A stretch of 64,000 nt of DNA from the NCBI RefSeq assembly GCF_000191045.1, contig NC_015185.1, positions 248,001-312,000 of the forward strand, written 5' to 3'. The notes under the pieces are model-generated. The model did no database searches. It was not told the DNA's origin and saw only the letters and a program-made list of their open reading frames with translations. Each line of letters begins with the position of its first letter. Within the stretch, counting starts at the first letter, position 1. Made by a program: the position numbers and the translations under genes. This DNA is from Desulfurobacterium thermolithotrophum DSM 11699 (lineage in GTDB: Bacteria; Aquificota; Aquificia; Desulfurobacteriales; Desulfurobacteriaceae). Of this stretch, positions 63,040 through 64,000 are shown piece after piece.

Positions 63040-64000
63040 ATGCCAGTCTCTCTCCTCCAAAAGCTTATATCTATCCCTTCTGTTTATGGAAACGAAAAGG
63101 AAATTGCTGATTTCGTTGAAAATTTTATAAAAGAAAAAAATTCTAAGCTTTCAGTAATTAGGGAAAATAACACCATAGTAGCTTACACTCATTTTGAATC
63201 TAAAAAGAAAACGATTGCTCTTGTAGGACATCTTGACACAGTTCCAGGAGAAAATGACTACACAGGGCAAATAATTAATGGAAAACTTTACGGTCTTGGC
63301 ACCAGTGATATGAAAGCTGGTGACGCAGTTATGCTTAAATTGATTGAGGACTTTGCATTTAAAAGTTCAAAGTACAATCTTTTTTTTATTTTTTACGAAA
63401 AGGAAGAGGGACCTTATCTTGATAATGGTCTAAGACAAATATTTGATAGATACCTTGATCTCTTAAAGAAAATAGACTTTGCCTTTGTCCTTGAGCCTAC
63501 CGATAATGTCGTCCAGGTTGGGTGCCTTGGGGTAATTCACGCCTGGTTCAAATTCAAAGGTAAGAGAGCTCATTCTGCAAGACCCTGGGAAGGGCATAAT
63601 GCTATTCACAAAGGTTGGAAGCTTTTAAAGTTCCTTAATGAACTTGAACCTGTTGAGTACAAAGTTGGAAAGCTTTCCTACTTTGAAGTTCTCAATGCAA
63701 CAATGACCGAGTTTAAAGGGGGAAGAAACATAATTCCAGAAGAATTTAAGGTTAATCTTAACTACAGATTTTCTCCAACAAAAACATTAGAAGAAGCTAA
63801 AGAGGATCTACTTAAAATAAAAGAACAGATTGAAGCAGATGAAATTGAATTTACCGATCTCTCTCCTGCTGCAAGACCTTGCATAGATAATCCAATTTTA
63901 GTTGAGTTTCTCAAGAGGTTTAATCTTCCTATTGAGCCAAAACAAGCTTGGACAGATGTTGCACAGTTTTCCTATCACGGAATAGATGCTGTTAACTTTG
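63040..64000 (+). CDS. dapE: Succinyl-diaminopimelate desuccinylase, 3' end outside window
   Basis: At least 320 residues, cut by the window edge. ALVGHLDTVPG and YGLGTSDMKAGDA are the M20 metal-binding motifs, FIFYEKEEGP supplies the catalytic glutamate, and the dimerisation domain (HAWFKFKGKRAHSARPWEGHNAI) follows. DapE makes LL-diaminopimelate for lysine and cell wall; lysA is at 17.6 kb. The ATG at 63040 follows AAAGAGG, 20 bp after the tRNA cluster. Confidence 0.85.
   Translation, partial: MPVSLLQKLISIPSVYGNEKEIADFVENFIKEKNSKLSVIRENNTIVAYTHFESKKKTIALVGHLDTVPGENDYTGQIINGKLYGLGTSDMKAGDAVMLKLIEDFAFKSSKYNLFFIFYEKEEGPYLDNGLRQIFDRYLDLLKKIDFAFVLEPTDNVVQVGCLGVIHAWFKFKGKRAHSARPWEGHNAIHKGWKLLKFLNELEPVEYKVGKLSYFEVLNATMTEFKGGRNIIPEEFKVNLNYRFSPTKTLEEAKEDLLKIKEQIEADEIEFTDLSPAARPCIDNPILVEFLKRFNLPIEPKQAWTDVAQFSYHGIDAVNF

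Overview
The window looks like a chromosome segment of a thermophilic, AT-rich, Gram-negative (diderm) bacterium, most likely Aquificota of the Desulfurobacteriaceae type (Desulfurobacterium/Thermovibrio-like). This assignment is inference. It rests on futalosine-pathway menaquinone synthesis (MqnE end fragment), lipid A/Kdo genes (waaA, lpxK, lpxL-like), an archaeal-type aromatic-precursor aldolase, Lys/Glu-rich proteins, and many insertion sequences typical of thermophiles. No rRNA genes and no prophage are visible.

Layout. 1-8.5 kb: end of mqnE, pgi, rlmB, a NapH-like polyferredoxin, an IS607 element (tnpA-tnpB), obgE-proB and a hotdog thioesterase. 8.5-18.9 kb: prfA, a radical SAM/SPASM gene separated from hemE by an IS110 element, a membrane-anchored unknown, acs (minus), comEC and lysA. 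18.9-24.2 kb: accessory stretch with an IS4-type element, a six-repeat CRISPR array without cas genes, an ion permease, a decayed IS256 transposase, two unknown genes and a solitary CRISPR repeat of a second type. 24.2-29.2 kb (minus): yjbQ-hemH-hemG-mntA-hepT-DUF123-trpD, a compact operon with a MNT/HEPN toxin-antitoxin pair inside it. 29.2-37.8 kb: fabD, a clostripain-like lipoprotein, a small lipoprotein, thiL, uppP, pilT, pilC, a U32 protein and a TPR-type membrane protein.

37.9-48.8 kb is one long plus-strand run of touching or overlapping genes: hisS, dxr, cobO, a small lipoprotein, queE, waaA, lpxK, an lpxL-like acyltransferase, miaA, hfq, a 2-hydroxyacyl-CoA dehydratase-related protein and rqcH. 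48.7-52.8 kb (minus) holds a BI-1 protein and a cytochrome bd operon (cydA-cydB-cydX plus two more small membrane proteins); the heme genes elsewhere in the window would supply it. 52.9-58.4 kb has argB, ubiX, epmA-like, a phosphoesterase, an aldehyde dehydrogenase and an ADTH-synthase-like aldolase. 58.5-62.6 kb is an IS cluster (second IS110 copy, second IS4-type copy, one IS481-type) surrounding thyX and abutting the promoter of a Lys-Glu-Ala-Met tRNA cluster. The window ends inside dapE.

Most interesting: (1) two identical 1330-bp IS110 copies, both inserted exactly at an AGGAG Shine-Dalgarno-like motif, each with a 5' non-coding region that folds like a bridge RNA and itself contains AGGAG and its complement; (2) the orphan CRISPR array beside an IS copy lacking a target duplication, plus a lone repeat of another CRISPR type; (3) the MntA/HepT pair plus DUF123 nuclease-like gene inside the heme/tryptophan operon; (4) small peptides of the cytochrome bd operon; (5) an IS607 TnpB without zinc-ribbon cysteines.
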